A DNA stretch of 64,000 nucleotides, taken from Desulfovibrio porci (GTDB taxonomy: Bacteria; Desulfobacterota; Desulfovibrionia; Desulfovibrionales; Desulfovibrionaceae). How positions within the stretch are numbered: position 1 is the stretch's first letter; every line of letters starts with the position of its first letter. The translations under genes and the position numbers were made by a program. Under the pieces are notes generated by a model that ran no database searches, was not told the origin of the DNA, and saw nothing but the letters and a program-made list of their open reading frames with translations. Shown piece by piece: positions 51,975 to 61,059 of this stretch. The stretch is taken from NCBI RefSeq assembly GCF_009696265.1, contig NZ_VUMH01000003.1, forward strand, positions 124,001 through 188,000, given 5' to 3'.

Positions 51975-54041
51975 ATGGAACTGTTTCTCACGGCCCTCCT
52001 GATTCTGTCGGCGGCCGCGTTGGCGACGGCTCTGCTGGCGACGCTGGCTTCCTTCCGTCCGCCCAGCGCCGCCAACTGTCGCGCGGCCAATTGCCTGGGC
52101 TCCTGTTGCGCGGCTCTGGGCTGTCTCACGGGCCTTTGCGCCGTGGCCGCCGGTCCCTGGGACACGACCATGGTTCTGGAACTGCCCTGGGGTCTGCCCA
52201 TCGGCGCTCTGGTTCTGGGCCTTGACCCTCTGAGCCGCATCTTTCTGTTGCCGGTCTTCGGCCTGGGCATGGTCTGCGCCCTTTCCGGCGGCCTGTCCCT
52301 GCGCCATACCTCGCCGCGCGAGCACAACCTGGGCGCGCACTGGTTCTTTTACCTCCTGCTCCTGCTGGGCATGGCTGTGGTCATGAGCGCGCGCGACGCC
52401 GTGCTCTTTCTGCTGGCCTGGGAAATCATGTCCCTGGCGCCCTTTTTTCTCATCGACTTTAACGACGGCGACAGCAAGGTGCGTGACGCCTCCTGGGTTT
52501 ATCTGGTGGCCGCGCATCTGGGGGCTGTGGCCCTGATCGCCTTTTTCGGCCTGCTCTGGCAGAGCGCCGGAACCACGTCGCTGGCCGCCCTGCAGGGCGG
52601 CGCGGCCCTGCGCGCAGCCGGTCCCGGCGTCCTCACGGCGCTGTTCATTCTGGCCGTGCTGGGCTTTGGAGCCAAGGCGGGCCTCGCGCCCCTGCACGTC
52701 TGGCTGCCCGAGGCCCACCCCGCCGCGCCCGGCCATGTGTCGGCCCTGCTGTCCGGGGCCATGATCAATGCCGGGCTCTACGGCCTGATCCGCAGCCTGA
52801 ACGTGCTGTCGGCTCCTGGGGCCGCGCCCGAATGGTGGGGCTGGAGCCTGTTGCTGCTGGGCCTGGCCACCGGCCTCATGGGCATTCTGAAAGCTCTGGC
52901 GCAGAGCAATCTTAAACGCCTGCTGGCCTATTCCAGCGTGGAGAACATGGGCCTCATGTTCATGGGCGTGGGGGCCGGGCTTATCGGCCAGACCTCCGGC
53001 AATGCCTGGATCGCCCTGCTGGGTTTCGCGGGCGCGCTGCTGCACATGCTCAACCACGCGGGATTCAAGGGTCTGCTTTTCCTCTGCGCGGGCGAAGTGC
53101 TGCACGCCACGGGCACGGTGCACATGGAACTGTTGGGCGGCCTGCAAAAACGCCTGCCCCTGCTGGGCGCGGCCTTTGCCCTGGGCGCGGCGGCCATTGC
53201 CTGCCTGCCGCCGCTGAGCGGCTTTGCCGGAGAGTTCGTGCTGGCCCTGGCCATGCTGGACGGTCCCGCGCTGCCCGGCGTGGAACGGCAGATAGGCCTG
53301 CTGCTGGCCCTGGCCGGTCTGGCCCTGATCAGCGGCCTGGCCGCCGCCCTCTATGCCAAAGCCTATGGCATCACCTTTCTGGGCGAAGCGCGCACGGGCT
53401 TCGCGGCCAACGCCCATGCCATGTCCTGGCGCACGCTCTGGCCTCTGGCCCTGCCCGCCCTGGCCTGCGTGGCGGGCGGCCTGCTGGCCCCGCTCTTTTT
53501 CGGCCTGGCCTCGCTCACGGCTCTGAACGCGGCCCCCCTGCCCGACGGGCTGATTTCCGGCGCGCTGGAGGTCAAGGCCCAGGCGCAGAGCAGCCTGGGC
53601 ATGGTCTCCCTGCTGGGCGCGGCGGGCCTCTGCCTGGCTCTGGCCCTCCTGCTGGGCCGCCGTTTTCTGCTGCGGCGGCGCGGCGCGTCAGGCGCGCGGA
53701 CGGCACAGTCTGTACAGACATGGGGTTGCGGCTTCCAGGCAGGCACGGCGCGCATTCAATATACGGACGCCTCCTTTTCCGAACCTCTGGCCAAGGTTTT
53801 CGCCCCGGTCATGGGCCTCAAGGTCCGCCGCCATCAGGTAAGCGGTCTTTTCCCCAGCCGCGCGGCCCTCAACGTGACCGCGCCGGACCGCCTGCGCAGC
53901 GGCCTGTTCACGCCCCTGTTCGAGGCTGTGGAGCGCCTGTGCAATGCCTGCAAAATCATCCAGCACGGCAAAATCCACCTCTATATCCTCTATATCCTGG
54001 CCACGGTGGTAGGCCTGCTGGTCTGGGGGCTGCACACATGA
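51975..54041 (+). CDS. hyfB: Hyf/Ehr complex proton-pumping subunit, HyfB-like (NuoL family)
   Basis: Integral membrane subunit of 688 residues with about 16 helices, homologous to complex I antiporter-like subunits. The central proton channel lysines and helix breakers are in GFGAKAGLAPLHVWLPEAHPAAPGHVSALLSGAMINAGLYGL and LKRLLAYSSVENMGLMFMGVG. The C-terminal part carries a soluble tail with GLKVRRHQVSGLFPSRAAL. It heads a tight six-gene operon with the redox subunits. Confidence 0.9.
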   Translation: MELFLTALLILSAAALATALLATLASFRPPSAANCRAANCLGSCCAALGCLTGLCAVAAGPWDTTMVLELPWGLPIGALVLGLDPLSRIFLLPVFGLGMVCALSGGLSLRHTSPREHNLGAHWFFYLLLLLGMAVVMSARDAVLFLLAWEIMSLAPFFLIDFNDGDSKVRDASWVYLVAAHLGAVALIAFFGLLWQSAGTTSLAALQGGAALRAAGPGVLTALFILAVLGFGAKAGLAPLHVWLPEAHPAAPGHVSALLSGAMINAGLYGLIRSLNVLSAPGAAPEWWGWSLLLLGLATGLMGILKALAQSNLKRLLAYSSVENMGLMFMGVGAGLIGQTSGNAWIALLGFAGALLHMLNHAGFKGLLFLCAGEVLHATGTVHMELLGGLQKRLPLLGAAFALGAAAIACLPPLSGFAGEFVLALAMLDGPALPGVERQIGLLLALAGLALISGLAAALYAKAYGITFLGEARTGFAANAHAMSWRTLWPLALPALACVAGGLLAPLFFGLASLTALNAAPLPDGLISGALEVKAQAQSSLGMVSLLGAAGLCLALALLLGRRFLLRRRGASGARTAQSVQTWGCGFQAGTARIQYTDASFSEPLAKVFAPVMGLKVRRHQVSGLFPSRAALNVTAPDRLRSGLFTPLFEAVERLCNACKIIQHGKIHLYILYILATVVGLLVWGLHT

Positions 54042-54994
54042 ATCAGGGCACGGCCTTTTACCTCCTTCAGCTCTTCCTGGCGCTGATCCTGGCCCCGCTG
54101 CTGCCCGGCATCATCAACCGGGTCAAAGCCAAATTCGCGGGCCGCCGGGGCAAGCCCCTGCTCCAGACATACTATGATCTGGCCCGCCTGCTGCGCAAAA
54201 GCGAAGTGGTCGGCCGCACAGCGACCTGGACCTTTGCCGCCGGTCCCGGCGTGGCCCTGGCCGCAACGCTCTGCGCTCTGGCCCTGCTGCCCCTGGGCGG
54301 CGCGGCCTCGCCTCTGGGCTTCGGCGGAGATTTTCTGCTGGCCGCCTACCTGCTGGGCATGGGACGCTTCGCCCTGGTTCTGGCGGCTCTGGACACCGGC
54401 TCATCCTTTGAAGGCATGGGCGCCAGCCGCGAAGCCGCCTTTTCGGCCCTGGCCGAACCCGTGCTCTTTCTGGCCTTTCTGGTGCTGACCAGCCTGAGTC
54501 TTGACCTCGGACGGCACACGGGACAGGGCATGGAGGCCGCAGCCTTTTCCCTCTCGGCCATGTTCGGGGGGCAGGCCGCGGGAGCATGGCTGGCGGGCCG
54601 CGCGGAACTGCTGCTGGTGCCGGCGGTCTTCTTCGTGCTGCTGCTGGTGGAGAACTGCCGCATCCCGGTGGATGATCCCAACACCCATCTGGAACTGACC
54701 ATGATCCATGAAGTCATGGTGCTGGACCATTCCGGCCCCAATCTGGCCATGATCATTTACGGCGCGGCCCTCAAGCTCTGGTTTTTCGCCGCGCTCACAG
54801 CCGGGCTGCTGACGCCGCCCCTGCCGCTCTGGCAGCGGGCCGGGCTGTGCCTGCTGATGATCCTGGCCCTGGCCGCGGCCGTGGGCGTGGTGGAATCCGT
54901 CATGGCCCGCCTGCGGCTGACGCGCGTCCCCCATCTGCTGGGCGGCGCCGCAGCGCTGGCGTCCCTGGCCCTGATTCTGACCCAGGTGCGATAG
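54038..54994 (+). CDS. hyfC: Hyf/Ehr complex membrane anchor, HyfC/HycD-like (NuoH family)
   Basis: Membrane subunit of 318 residues, the NuoH homologue that links the redox arm to the proton pumps. Marks are RRGKPLLQTYYDLARLLRKSEVV, EGMGASREAAFSALAEPVLFLAF and VENCRIPVDDPNTHLELTMIHEVMVLDHSGP, the E-rich quinone/redox interface loops. It overlaps hyfB by 4 bases. Confidence 0.92.
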   Translation: MNQGTAFYLLQLFLALILAPLLPGIINRVKAKFAGRRGKPLLQTYYDLARLLRKSEVVGRTATWTFAAGPGVALAATLCALALLPLGGAASPLGFGGDFLLAAYLLGMGRFALVLAALDTGSSFEGMGASREAAFSALAEPVLFLAFLVLTSLSLDLGRHTGQGMEAAAFSLSAMFGGQAAGAWLAGRAELLLVPAVFFVLLLVENCRIPVDDPNTHLELTMIHEVMVLDHSGPNLAMIIYGAALKLWFFAALTAGLLTPPLPLWQRAGLCLLMILALAAAVGVVESVMARLRLTRVPHLLGGAAALASLALILTQVR

Positions 54995-55010
54995 GCAAGC
55001 GGAGAGGACG

Positions 55011-55634
55011 ATGACGACACTCTTGCCCACCATTCTTTTTCTGCTCCTGCTCAACAACCTGTTGTTGCTGGGCGCGCCGCGCCTGCCGGGCCTGATCCGG
55101 CTCACGGCCTTTCAGGGCATTTTGCTGGCCGCGCTGCTGCTCTGCCTGGATCACGCCCTGCTGGCCGGGGCCGTGCTGCTGATCAAGGGCCTGCTGCTTC
55201 CCGGCCTGCTCACGCGCACCAGAAAAGGCCTGCACGCCGCCACAAGCCTCAAGCCCCGCCTGCACAGGGGACTGGGCATCCTGGCGGGCATGGCCGGACT
55301 GGTCTTCTCCCTTTGGCTGGAAGCCCGGCTGTTCATCCTGCCGGATCTTTTTCCGCCGCTTCTGCTGCCCACGGCCCTGACCACCCTGTTCTGCGGCCTG
55401 ATTCTGGTGGTGGGACGGACCACGGCCCTCTCTCAGGTCATCGGCTATCTGGCGGCGGAAAACGGTATTTTTCTGCTGGGCGTACCGCTGATGACCGCCG
55501 GCGCGGTCTGGTTTGAACTGGCCCTGTTGCTGGACGTTTTTGTGGCGGTCTTTGTCATGGGCATTGCCATCAACCACATTGGCGAAACCTTTGAATCCAT
55601 TGACGTGGGGCGCTTTCGCAGCCTCAGGGACTAG
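55011..55634 (+). CDS. hyfE: Hyf/Ehr complex membrane subunit, HyfE-like
   Basis: Membrane subunit of 207 residues with about six hydrophobic helices, corresponding to HyfE, whose C-terminal half matches NuoK. ENGIFLLGVPLMTAGAVWFELALLLDVFVAVFVMGIAINHI is the NuoK-like region with buried glutamates. Start has GGAGAGG upstream. It lies 16 bases after hyfC. Confidence 0.85.
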   Translation: MTTLLPTILFLLLLNNLLLLGAPRLPGLIRLTAFQGILLAALLLCLDHALLAGAVLLIKGLLLPGLLTRTRKGLHAATSLKPRLHRGLGILAGMAGLVFSLWLEARLFILPDLFPPLLLPTALTTLFCGLILVVGRTTALSQVIGYLAAENGIFLLGVPLMTAGAVWFELALLLDVFVAVFVMGIAINHIGETFESIDVGRFRSLRD

Positions 55635-55640
55635 ACGCGC

Positions 55641-57146
55641 ATGCTGGAAGCCCTGCTTTTTCTCCCGCTCTGCGCGGGCCTGATCATGCTGGCCGTGGGC
55701 AACGCCGCCTTCTGCCGGGGCCTTCTGCCCCTCACGGGCCTGGCCCACGCCGCCCTGTCCCTGTTGACCGCAGCGCGCGTGGCTCATGGGGAAAAGCCCA
55801 CAGCCCTGGGCGGTCTGCTGGCTCCCGACCCGTTGGGCGCGCTCTTTCTGGCGCTGGCCAGCCTGCTCTTTCTGGCGGCCTCAATCTACGCCCTGGGCTA
55901 TCTGCGCGAGGAAGAGAGCATTGAGGAGCGCACCTGCATTCAGGACGGCCGCCCCTTCACCAACGCGCCCGAGCGCCGCTTCACGGCCTGTCTCTGCTTT
56001 TTTCTCGCGGCCATGAGCCTGGTGACCACCACGCCGCATCTGGGGGCGCTCTGGGTGGGCATTGAAGCCACCACGCTGTCCAGTGCGCCGCTGATCTATT
56101 TTCACCGCCATCAGCGCTCCCTGGAAGCCACCTGGAAATACCTGATCATCTGTTCCGTGGGCATCGCCTTGGCCCTGCTGGGCAACATTCTGCTTTCCGT
56201 GGCCTTTTACGCGCCCGCCGGAATCGGAGGAAGCGAAATTCCGGCCGGGGACATGAACCAGACCGGCTGGTTCATCCGGCACGCCCACGCGGCCGCGCAA
56301 CCCTGGCTCAAGGCGGCATTCATCTTTCTGCTGGTGGGCTACGGCACCAAGATGGGTCTGGCCCCCCTGCACAACTGGCTGCCCGACGCCCACAGTCAGG
56401 CCCCGTCCCTGGTTTCGGCCCTGCTTTCCGGCGCGCTGCTCAACTGCGCCCTGCTGGGCATACTGCGCGGGCACCAGATCATGCTGGCGGCGGACCTGGG
56501 CGGCTTCAGCGGCGGGCTGCTGGTCTTTTTCGGCCTGCTCTCCCTGATCACCGCCGCCATCTTCATTGTGGGCCAGGGCCATTACAAACGCCTGCTGGCC
56601 TATTCCAGCGTGGAACACATGGGCATTCTGGCTCTGGGCGCGGGCCTTGGCGGACTGGCGGCCCAGGGCGCGCTGCTGCACGCTGTTTGCCATTCCCTGA
56701 CCAAGTGCATGCTCTTTCTGCTGGCAGGCAACATCCTGGCCCGTTACCACACCTTTTCCAGCTACGACGTGCGCGGTCTGCGCTGGACCATGCCCGTCAC
56801 CGGCGCGCTCTGGACAGCGGGCTTTCTGGCCGTAGCCGGTTCGCCGCCCTTCGGCATCTTCGTCAGTGAATTCCTGATTCTCAAGGGCATGCTGGCGGGT
56901 GGTTCCCACGGCGTGGCCGCTGTCTATCTGACGGCTCTGGCCGTGATTTTCGTCGGCATGTCCGTGGCCGTGCTGCGCATGGTGCAGGGCAACCGGCCCG
57001 CGGACGTTCCGCGGAACCGGCCTGAAGGCCTGCTGAGCGTGCAGCCGCCTCTGGTCCTGGGCCTGGTCGTGCTGACCCTGGGCATCTGGGTGCCCGACTG
57101 GCTGTGGCGCTTTCTGCAACGCGGCGCTGCGCTCATCGGGGGGTAG
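55641..57146 (+). CDS. hyfF: Hyf/Ehr complex proton-pumping subunit, HyfF-like (NuoN/M family)
   Basis: Second antiporter-like subunit, 501 residues and about 14 helices. Marks are VGYGTKMGLAPLHNWLPDAHSQAPSLVSALLSGALLNCALLG and YKRLLAYSSVEHMGILALGAGLGG. HyfD, a third pump seen in E. coli Hyf, is absent, so this complex has two antiporter-like subunits. Confidence 0.9.
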   Translation: MLEALLFLPLCAGLIMLAVGNAAFCRGLLPLTGLAHAALSLLTAARVAHGEKPTALGGLLAPDPLGALFLALASLLFLAASIYALGYLREEESIEERTCIQDGRPFTNAPERRFTACLCFFLAAMSLVTTTPHLGALWVGIEATTLSSAPLIYFHRHQRSLEATWKYLIICSVGIALALLGNILLSVAFYAPAGIGGSEIPAGDMNQTGWFIRHAHAAAQPWLKAAFIFLLVGYGTKMGLAPLHNWLPDAHSQAPSLVSALLSGALLNCALLGILRGHQIMLAADLGGFSGGLLVFFGLLSLITAAIFIVGQGHYKRLLAYSSVEHMGILALGAGLGGLAAQGALLHAVCHSLTKCMLFLLAGNILARYHTFSSYDVRGLRWTMPVTGALWTAGFLAVAGSPPFGIFVSEFLILKGMLAGGSHGVAAVYLTALAVIFVGMSVAVLRMVQGNRPADVPRNRPEGLLSVQPPLVLGLVVLTLGIWVPDWLWRFLQRGAALIGG

Positions 57147-57157
57147 GGAACGTGGAC

Positions 57158-58687
57158 ATGTTTTCTTTTGATTACCGGCAGTCCGCGGACCTGGACAGCC
57201 TGCCCCGCCTGGACGCGGCGGAACTGCGCGAGCGCGTGATCCGGGCCGTGACCGGCGGCTGGCGCGTACTGGCCTTTTTCGGCCTGCCCGAAACGACGCG
57301 GTCCGGCGCGCCCGCGGGTCTCTGCTGTGTTCTGACGCATGACGCCGCGCGCACGCTGGCGGCCCTGCGCACGCCCCCGCTGGAACAGTTCCCCTCCCTT
57401 ACGCCGGACTGCCCCCAGGTACATTATTTTGAGCGCGAAATTTACGAGCAATGGGGCCTGGAACCCGTGGGCCATCCCTGGCTCAAATTCGTGCGGCGCA
57501 CGCCCGACGCGGAAGGGGACGGGGAGAGCGCCGCGTATCCCTTTTACCGGGTGGACGGCGGCGAAGTGCATGAAGTGGCCGTGGGGCCGGTGCATGCCGG
57601 GATTATCGAACCAGGGCATTTCCGCTTCCAATGCTATGGCGAAAACGTGCTGCATCTGGAAATCGCCCTGGGCTACCAGCATCGTGGCCTGGAAGACATG
57701 CTCGCCGCCGGTCCCGCTCATGGTCCGGCGCAGGCTCCGGCCTCCCGCCGCCTGCGTCTTCTGGAATGCGCCGCCGGGGATTCCAGCGTGGCCCACGCCA
57801 CAGCCCATTGCGTCCTGTGGGAACGCCTGACCGGTCTGGACGTGTCCGAACGCGCCCGGCTTCTGCGCCGCGTGGGACTGGAACTGGAGCGCCTGGCCAA
57901 TCACTGCGGCGACCTGGGCGCCATTGCCGGAGATACGGGCTTTCTGCCCACTTCTTCCTGGAACGGCCGCATCCGGGGCGATTTTCTGAACATGACCGCC
58001 AGCTTGTGCAGCAACCGCTTCGGACGCGGCCTGCTGCGTTACGGCGGCGCGGCCCATGATCTGTCCCCGGAGGACTGCGAAGATCTGACCACGCGGCTGC
58101 GCGCCGCCGGAAGGGACGCGCGCGGGGCCGTGGACATCATGCTGGATGCGGCCAGCGTGCGTGACCGGCTGAGCGGAACCGGCGCCCTGAGCGGCGCGCA
58201 GGCTCGCGCCCTGGGTCTGGTGGGCGTGGCCGCGCGGGCCTGCGGCCTGCCCCTGGACGCCCGTTTTCACGCGCCGGTATCGGACCTGCCCTGCGGCGCT
58301 TGCCGGCCGCGTCTGGAGCAAAGCGGCGACGTGCTGGCCCGCGCCCTGGTGCGCAGTCGCGAAATGGACGATTCCCTGGCGCTGCTGGAGGCGGACCTGA
58401 CCCGTCTGGCCGCCTGCGCGGGACAACGGGGTGCCGCACCGCCGCCCGAGCCTCCTGTCCGCCTTCCCGCCCGCAAACTGGCTGTGGCCCAAGTGGAGGG
58501 CTGGCGCGGCGAAATCTGTCATCTGGCCGTCACCGGCGCCGACGGGGAACTGCTGGCCTGCAAGATCGTGGACCCGTCCTTTCACAACTGGCCCGGTCTG
58601 GCTCTGGCCATGCGCAACGGCCAGATTTCGGATTTTCCCCTCTGCAACAAGAGCTTCAACCTTTCATACTGCGGCCACGATTTGTGA
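57158..58687 (+). CDS. hyfG: Hyf/Ehr complex catalytic-like large subunit (NuoC-NuoD fusion) lacking the NiFe ligands
   Basis: Soluble subunit of 509 residues: a NuoC-like N-terminus (PQVHYFEREIYEQWGLEPVGHPWLKFVRR) fused to a NuoD/hydrogenase large-subunit core (HEVAVGPVHAGIIEPGHFRF, LEIALGYQHRGLEDML). Where hydrogenases have the first CxxC motif, this reads LECAAGDSSVAHATAH with a single Cys-204. At the C-terminus, in place of DPCxxC, it reads DFPLCNKSFNLSYCGHDL. Without the four cysteines NiFe cannot be bound, the mark of energy-converting hydrogenase-related (Ehr) complexes. GGGA lies eight bases before the ATG. Confidence 0.88.
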   Translation: MFSFDYRQSADLDSLPRLDAAELRERVIRAVTGGWRVLAFFGLPETTRSGAPAGLCCVLTHDAARTLAALRTPPLEQFPSLTPDCPQVHYFEREIYEQWGLEPVGHPWLKFVRRTPDAEGDGESAAYPFYRVDGGEVHEVAVGPVHAGIIEPGHFRFQCYGENVLHLEIALGYQHRGLEDMLAAGPAHGPAQAPASRRLRLLECAAGDSSVAHATAHCVLWERLTGLDVSERARLLRRVGLELERLANHCGDLGAIAGDTGFLPTSSWNGRIRGDFLNMTASLCSNRFGRGLLRYGGAAHDLSPEDCEDLTTRLRAAGRDARGAVDIMLDAASVRDRLSGTGALSGAQARALGLVGVAARACGLPLDARFHAPVSDLPCGACRPRLEQSGDVLARALVRSREMDDSLALLEADLTRLAACAGQRGAAPPPEPPVRLPARKLAVAQVEGWRGEICHLAVTGADGELLACKIVDPSFHNWPGLALAMRNGQISDFPLCNKSFNLSYCGHDL

Positions 58688-58690
58688 GGC

Positions 58691-59518
58691 ATGCCCATGT
58701 TGCGCATCATCAAGGAACGCCTGCACCAGAAATACCGCACCCTGGACTATCCCCGGCAGAAACCCGCGCTTTCGCCGCGCTATCAGGGGCGTCCCGCGCT
58801 CACGGACGTGGACTGCGGCGATTGCCGGGCCTGCTTCGAGGCCTGTCCCACGGGCGCGCTGCTGCCGGGCTCCGCCTGTCCCGACGGGCGGGCGCGCACG
58901 CCGGTGTTGGACATGGGCCGCTGCATTTTTTGCGGGGCCTGCCGCGCCGTCTGTCCCAAGGGAGCGTTCAGCTTCAGCGGCGAACACCGCATGGCGGTTT
59001 TCCGGCGCGAGGATCTGCTCGTCACGCCCGGCCCTGTCCCGCAATGCGGCGCTCCGGCCCCGGCGTATGAGCCGCCGCGCCCCCTCCGTGACTACAGCCT
59101 GTTCCGCCGCTCCCTCAAACTGCGCCAGGTCAGCGCCGGAGGCTGCGGCGCCTGCGAGGCGGACTGCAATGTGCTGGGCACCCTGGCCTATGATCTGGGG
59201 CGCTTCGGCATCGAATTCGCGGCGTCGCCGCGCCATGCCGACGGTCTGCTGGTCACCGGCCCGATAACCGAAAACATGCGCCGGGCTCTGCTGGACACCT
59301 GGGCCGCCACGCCCGAACCGCGCCTGCTGGTGGCTGTCGGGGCCTGCGCCATTTCCGGCGGCCTGTTCCGGGACGGCCCGCAATGCCGTAACGGCATGGA
59401 CGGACTGAATGGAACGGACGGAACAGAGGGCTTGCCCGTGGACGTCTTTGTGCCCGGCTGTCCGCCCAATCCCTGGAGCATTCTGGACGGCCTGCTTTCC
59501 TTGCGCCGGAAGAGCTGA
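58691..59518 (+). CDS. hyfI: Hyf/Ehr complex small subunit: ferredoxin domain fused to NuoB-like domain
   Basis: Iron-sulfur subunit of 275 residues. The N-terminal half has two 4Fe-4S motifs (CGDCRACFEACP and CIFCGACRAVCP), equal to HyfH/NuoI. The C-terminal half has the NuoB/HycG cluster site: GGCGACEADC, VGACAISGG and PGCPPNP. In E. coli these are separate proteins. It starts three bases after hyfG and ends the operon. It passes electrons to or from a site in HyfG whose substrate is unknown. Confidence 0.88.
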   Translation: MPMLRIIKERLHQKYRTLDYPRQKPALSPRYQGRPALTDVDCGDCRACFEACPTGALLPGSACPDGRARTPVLDMGRCIFCGACRAVCPKGAFSFSGEHRMAVFRREDLLVTPGPVPQCGAPAPAYEPPRPLRDYSLFRRSLKLRQVSAGGCGACEADCNVLGTLAYDLGRFGIEFAASPRHADGLLVTGPITENMRRALLDTWAATPEPRLLVAVGACAISGGLFRDGPQCRNGMDGLNGTDGTEGLPVDVFVPGCPPNPWSILDGLLSLRRKS

Positions 59519-59631
59519 TCCGCCGCAAACAACGTGTCCTGCCACGGCTTCCGTTCCATGGCCTCCACGCCGCTCAATGAACAGGAAAAACGGCGTTATT
59601 GAACGCCGGCAGGCTCATTGCGAAAGGATGG

Positions 59632-59667
59632 AAAAAGCCGCGGGTTCCCTGAAACCCGCGGCTTTTT
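59632..59667. terminator. Strong bidirectional terminator after the Hyf/Ehr operon
   Basis: AAAAAGCCGCGGGTT (59632-59646) pairs perfectly with AACCCGCGGCTTTTT (59653-59667). It has A and T runs on both sides and serves the convergent gene at 59693 too. Confidence 0.85.
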
Positions 59668-59692
59668 CGTCGGCAGTCAAACCAAAAGGGGC

Positions 59693-60205
59693 TTACACGT
59701 TATAATCGCCCCGGTTGAACTTGAATTTTTCCGTGGCGGTCATCACTTCCAGTTCGTTCAGAAGAGAATCGAAACCGGGGTTTTTGCCGCGCACGCCGGC
59801 TGTGCCCTGCTTGAGTTGGGCCACCTGGCTGTCGATGCCCTCCAGCAGGGCATAGGCATCGCGCAGGGAGCCTCCGTCAGCGGACGAGCCCAGGGTTTTG
59901 GCGTAGGAATCCCAGAGATCCAGCGTGCCGGAGGCCTGCGTAAAAGCTTCCTGCAGAATCTCCGCGTCGGGATCGGCGGCCTGGCTCTGTTCCGCGCCAT
60001 TCAGCAGCATCTGGCTGATCAGTCCGGCCTGTGCGGCTCCGGGCGGCAACAGTCCGCCCGCGGCATTGGCCTGCTCCGCGCCGCCCAACTGCTGGGCGAG
60101 AATGGCGTCGAAACCGCCGCTCCGGCCCGTTTGTCTGCGAGCCGTCGTCGCCTGCTGCTCCTGCTGGCGCAGCAAGGCTTCCAATTGTTCGGTATTAATT
60201 TCCAT
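59693..60205 (-). CDS. Hypothetical protein, helical, Gln/Ala-rich
   Basis: Protein of 170 residues with a Gln-rich N-terminal helix (MEINTEQLEALLRQQEQQ), a disordered Gly/Ala/Pro middle and a helical C-terminal part (LDLWDSYAKTL, LLEGIDSQVAQLK, LLNELEVMTATEKFKFNRGDYNV). No signal peptide or known domain is visible. GGAGG lies four bases before the ATG at 60205. A Gly-Asp-x-Asn end and helix spacing are reminiscent of flagellar accessory proteins, but this is only a resemblance. Confidence 0.7.
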   Translation of the reverse strand: MEINTEQLEALLRQQEQQATTARRQTGRSGGFDAILAQQLGGAEQANAAGGLLPPGAAQAGLISQMLLNGAEQSQAADPDAEILQEAFTQASGTLDLWDSYAKTLGSSADGGSLRDAYALLEGIDSQVAQLKQGTAGVRGKNPGFDSLLNELEVMTATEKFKFNRGDYNV

Positions 60206-60352
60206 ATCGCCTCCAGGGTTGGCGTTCCGCTTCAATCCTGCAAGATCTCTGCCATTACAGAGTAATAGCTAAGCTGTTGTTTTTTCAGCATTCACAAAAT
60301 CCGGGGAGGAAAAATCTTCCTCTTGCGCAGAGCATATGCTTTGTAAAAGCCC

Positions 60353-60381
60353 TTGTCTATTCTTCAAAAAAACTCTATGAT
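60353..60381 (+). promoter_or_regulatory. Sigma-70 promoter of the universal stress gene
   Basis: TTGTCT (60353-60358) and TATGAT (60376-60381) are 17 bases apart, about 130 bases before the start codon. Short palindromes (GAGGAA/TTCCTC and AGCATATGCT) lie just upstream. Confidence 0.55.
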
Positions 60382-60510
60382 TTTATGCAAGTTCAAGGGT
60401 TAAAGCGCGAGGCTTCAGGCCGGACGCGCCTTCGGCCAGGGCGGGAATTCTCCGTCCCCGCCGGGAGCTCCCCATCACATCAGCAGCCCGCAGGAGCAAT
60501 GGAGCTTGCC

Positions 60511-60966
60511 ATGAAGGAAATCAAGAAGATTCTTTGCGCGGTAGACCTTTCCGAACACAGCAAGGCCGTGGCGGAATACGCCGTCCTGCTGGCCAAGGGT
60601 CTGAACGCCAGCGTTCTCGTCGTGTATACGGCCCCCTCCTTGAGCCAGTATGTGGGCTTCCATGTGCCGCCCAACACCATTGAAAACTTCGTGGGTGAAA
60701 TCGTCACCGGCGCGGAAAAGTCCATGGAGGCCTTTGTGGCCGAAAACTTCGCAGGCGTGGAAGCCAGGGGTCAGGTGCTCATCGGCTACGCCGCCGAGGA
60801 AATCCTGAACCGCGCCCATGAGGAAAAGGTGGATATCATCGTCATGGGCACCCACGGCCGCAAGGGCATTGACCGCATCCTCTTCGGTTCCGTGGCTGAA
60901 AAGGTGGTCAAGAATGCCGACATGCCCGTGCTGACCATCCGTCCCACGGAGCCCCTCGGGGAATAA
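60511..60966 (+). CDS. Universal stress protein (UspA family)
   Basis: Cytoplasmic protein of 151 residues with the Usp fold. It begins KKILCAVDLSEHSKAVAEYAVLLAK and has the ATP-binding motif GTHGRKGIDRILFGSVAEKV (G-x2-G-x9-GS), so it should bind ATP. I took the ATG at 60511 (GGAG six bases upstream); 60499 is four codons longer and also has AGGAG close by. It follows its own promoter and leader. Confidence 0.9.
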   Translation: MKEIKKILCAVDLSEHSKAVAEYAVLLAKGLNASVLVVYTAPSLSQYVGFHVPPNTIENFVGEIVTGAEKSMEAFVAENFAGVEARGQVLIGYAAEEILNRAHEEKVDIIVMGTHGRKGIDRILFGSVAEKVVKNADMPVLTIRPTEPLGE

Positions 60967-61059
60967 TCCGTCCTGACGCCGACACGGGGAACTTGCTTCC
61001 CCGCCGCATAGCAACGACTGCCAGCCGCCGCGCCAGCGGCGGCTTTTTTTGGGGTCACC

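Noticed and set aside
50970-53417. Open frame of 815 codons on the minus strand
   Set aside because: It is antisense to the UDP-glucuronate decarboxylase and hyfB genes, which have clear motifs and ribosome-binding sites.
57158-59518. A functional NiFe hydrogenase
   Set aside because: The large subunit lacks both cysteine pairs required to bind NiFe, so the complex is called Ehr-like instead.
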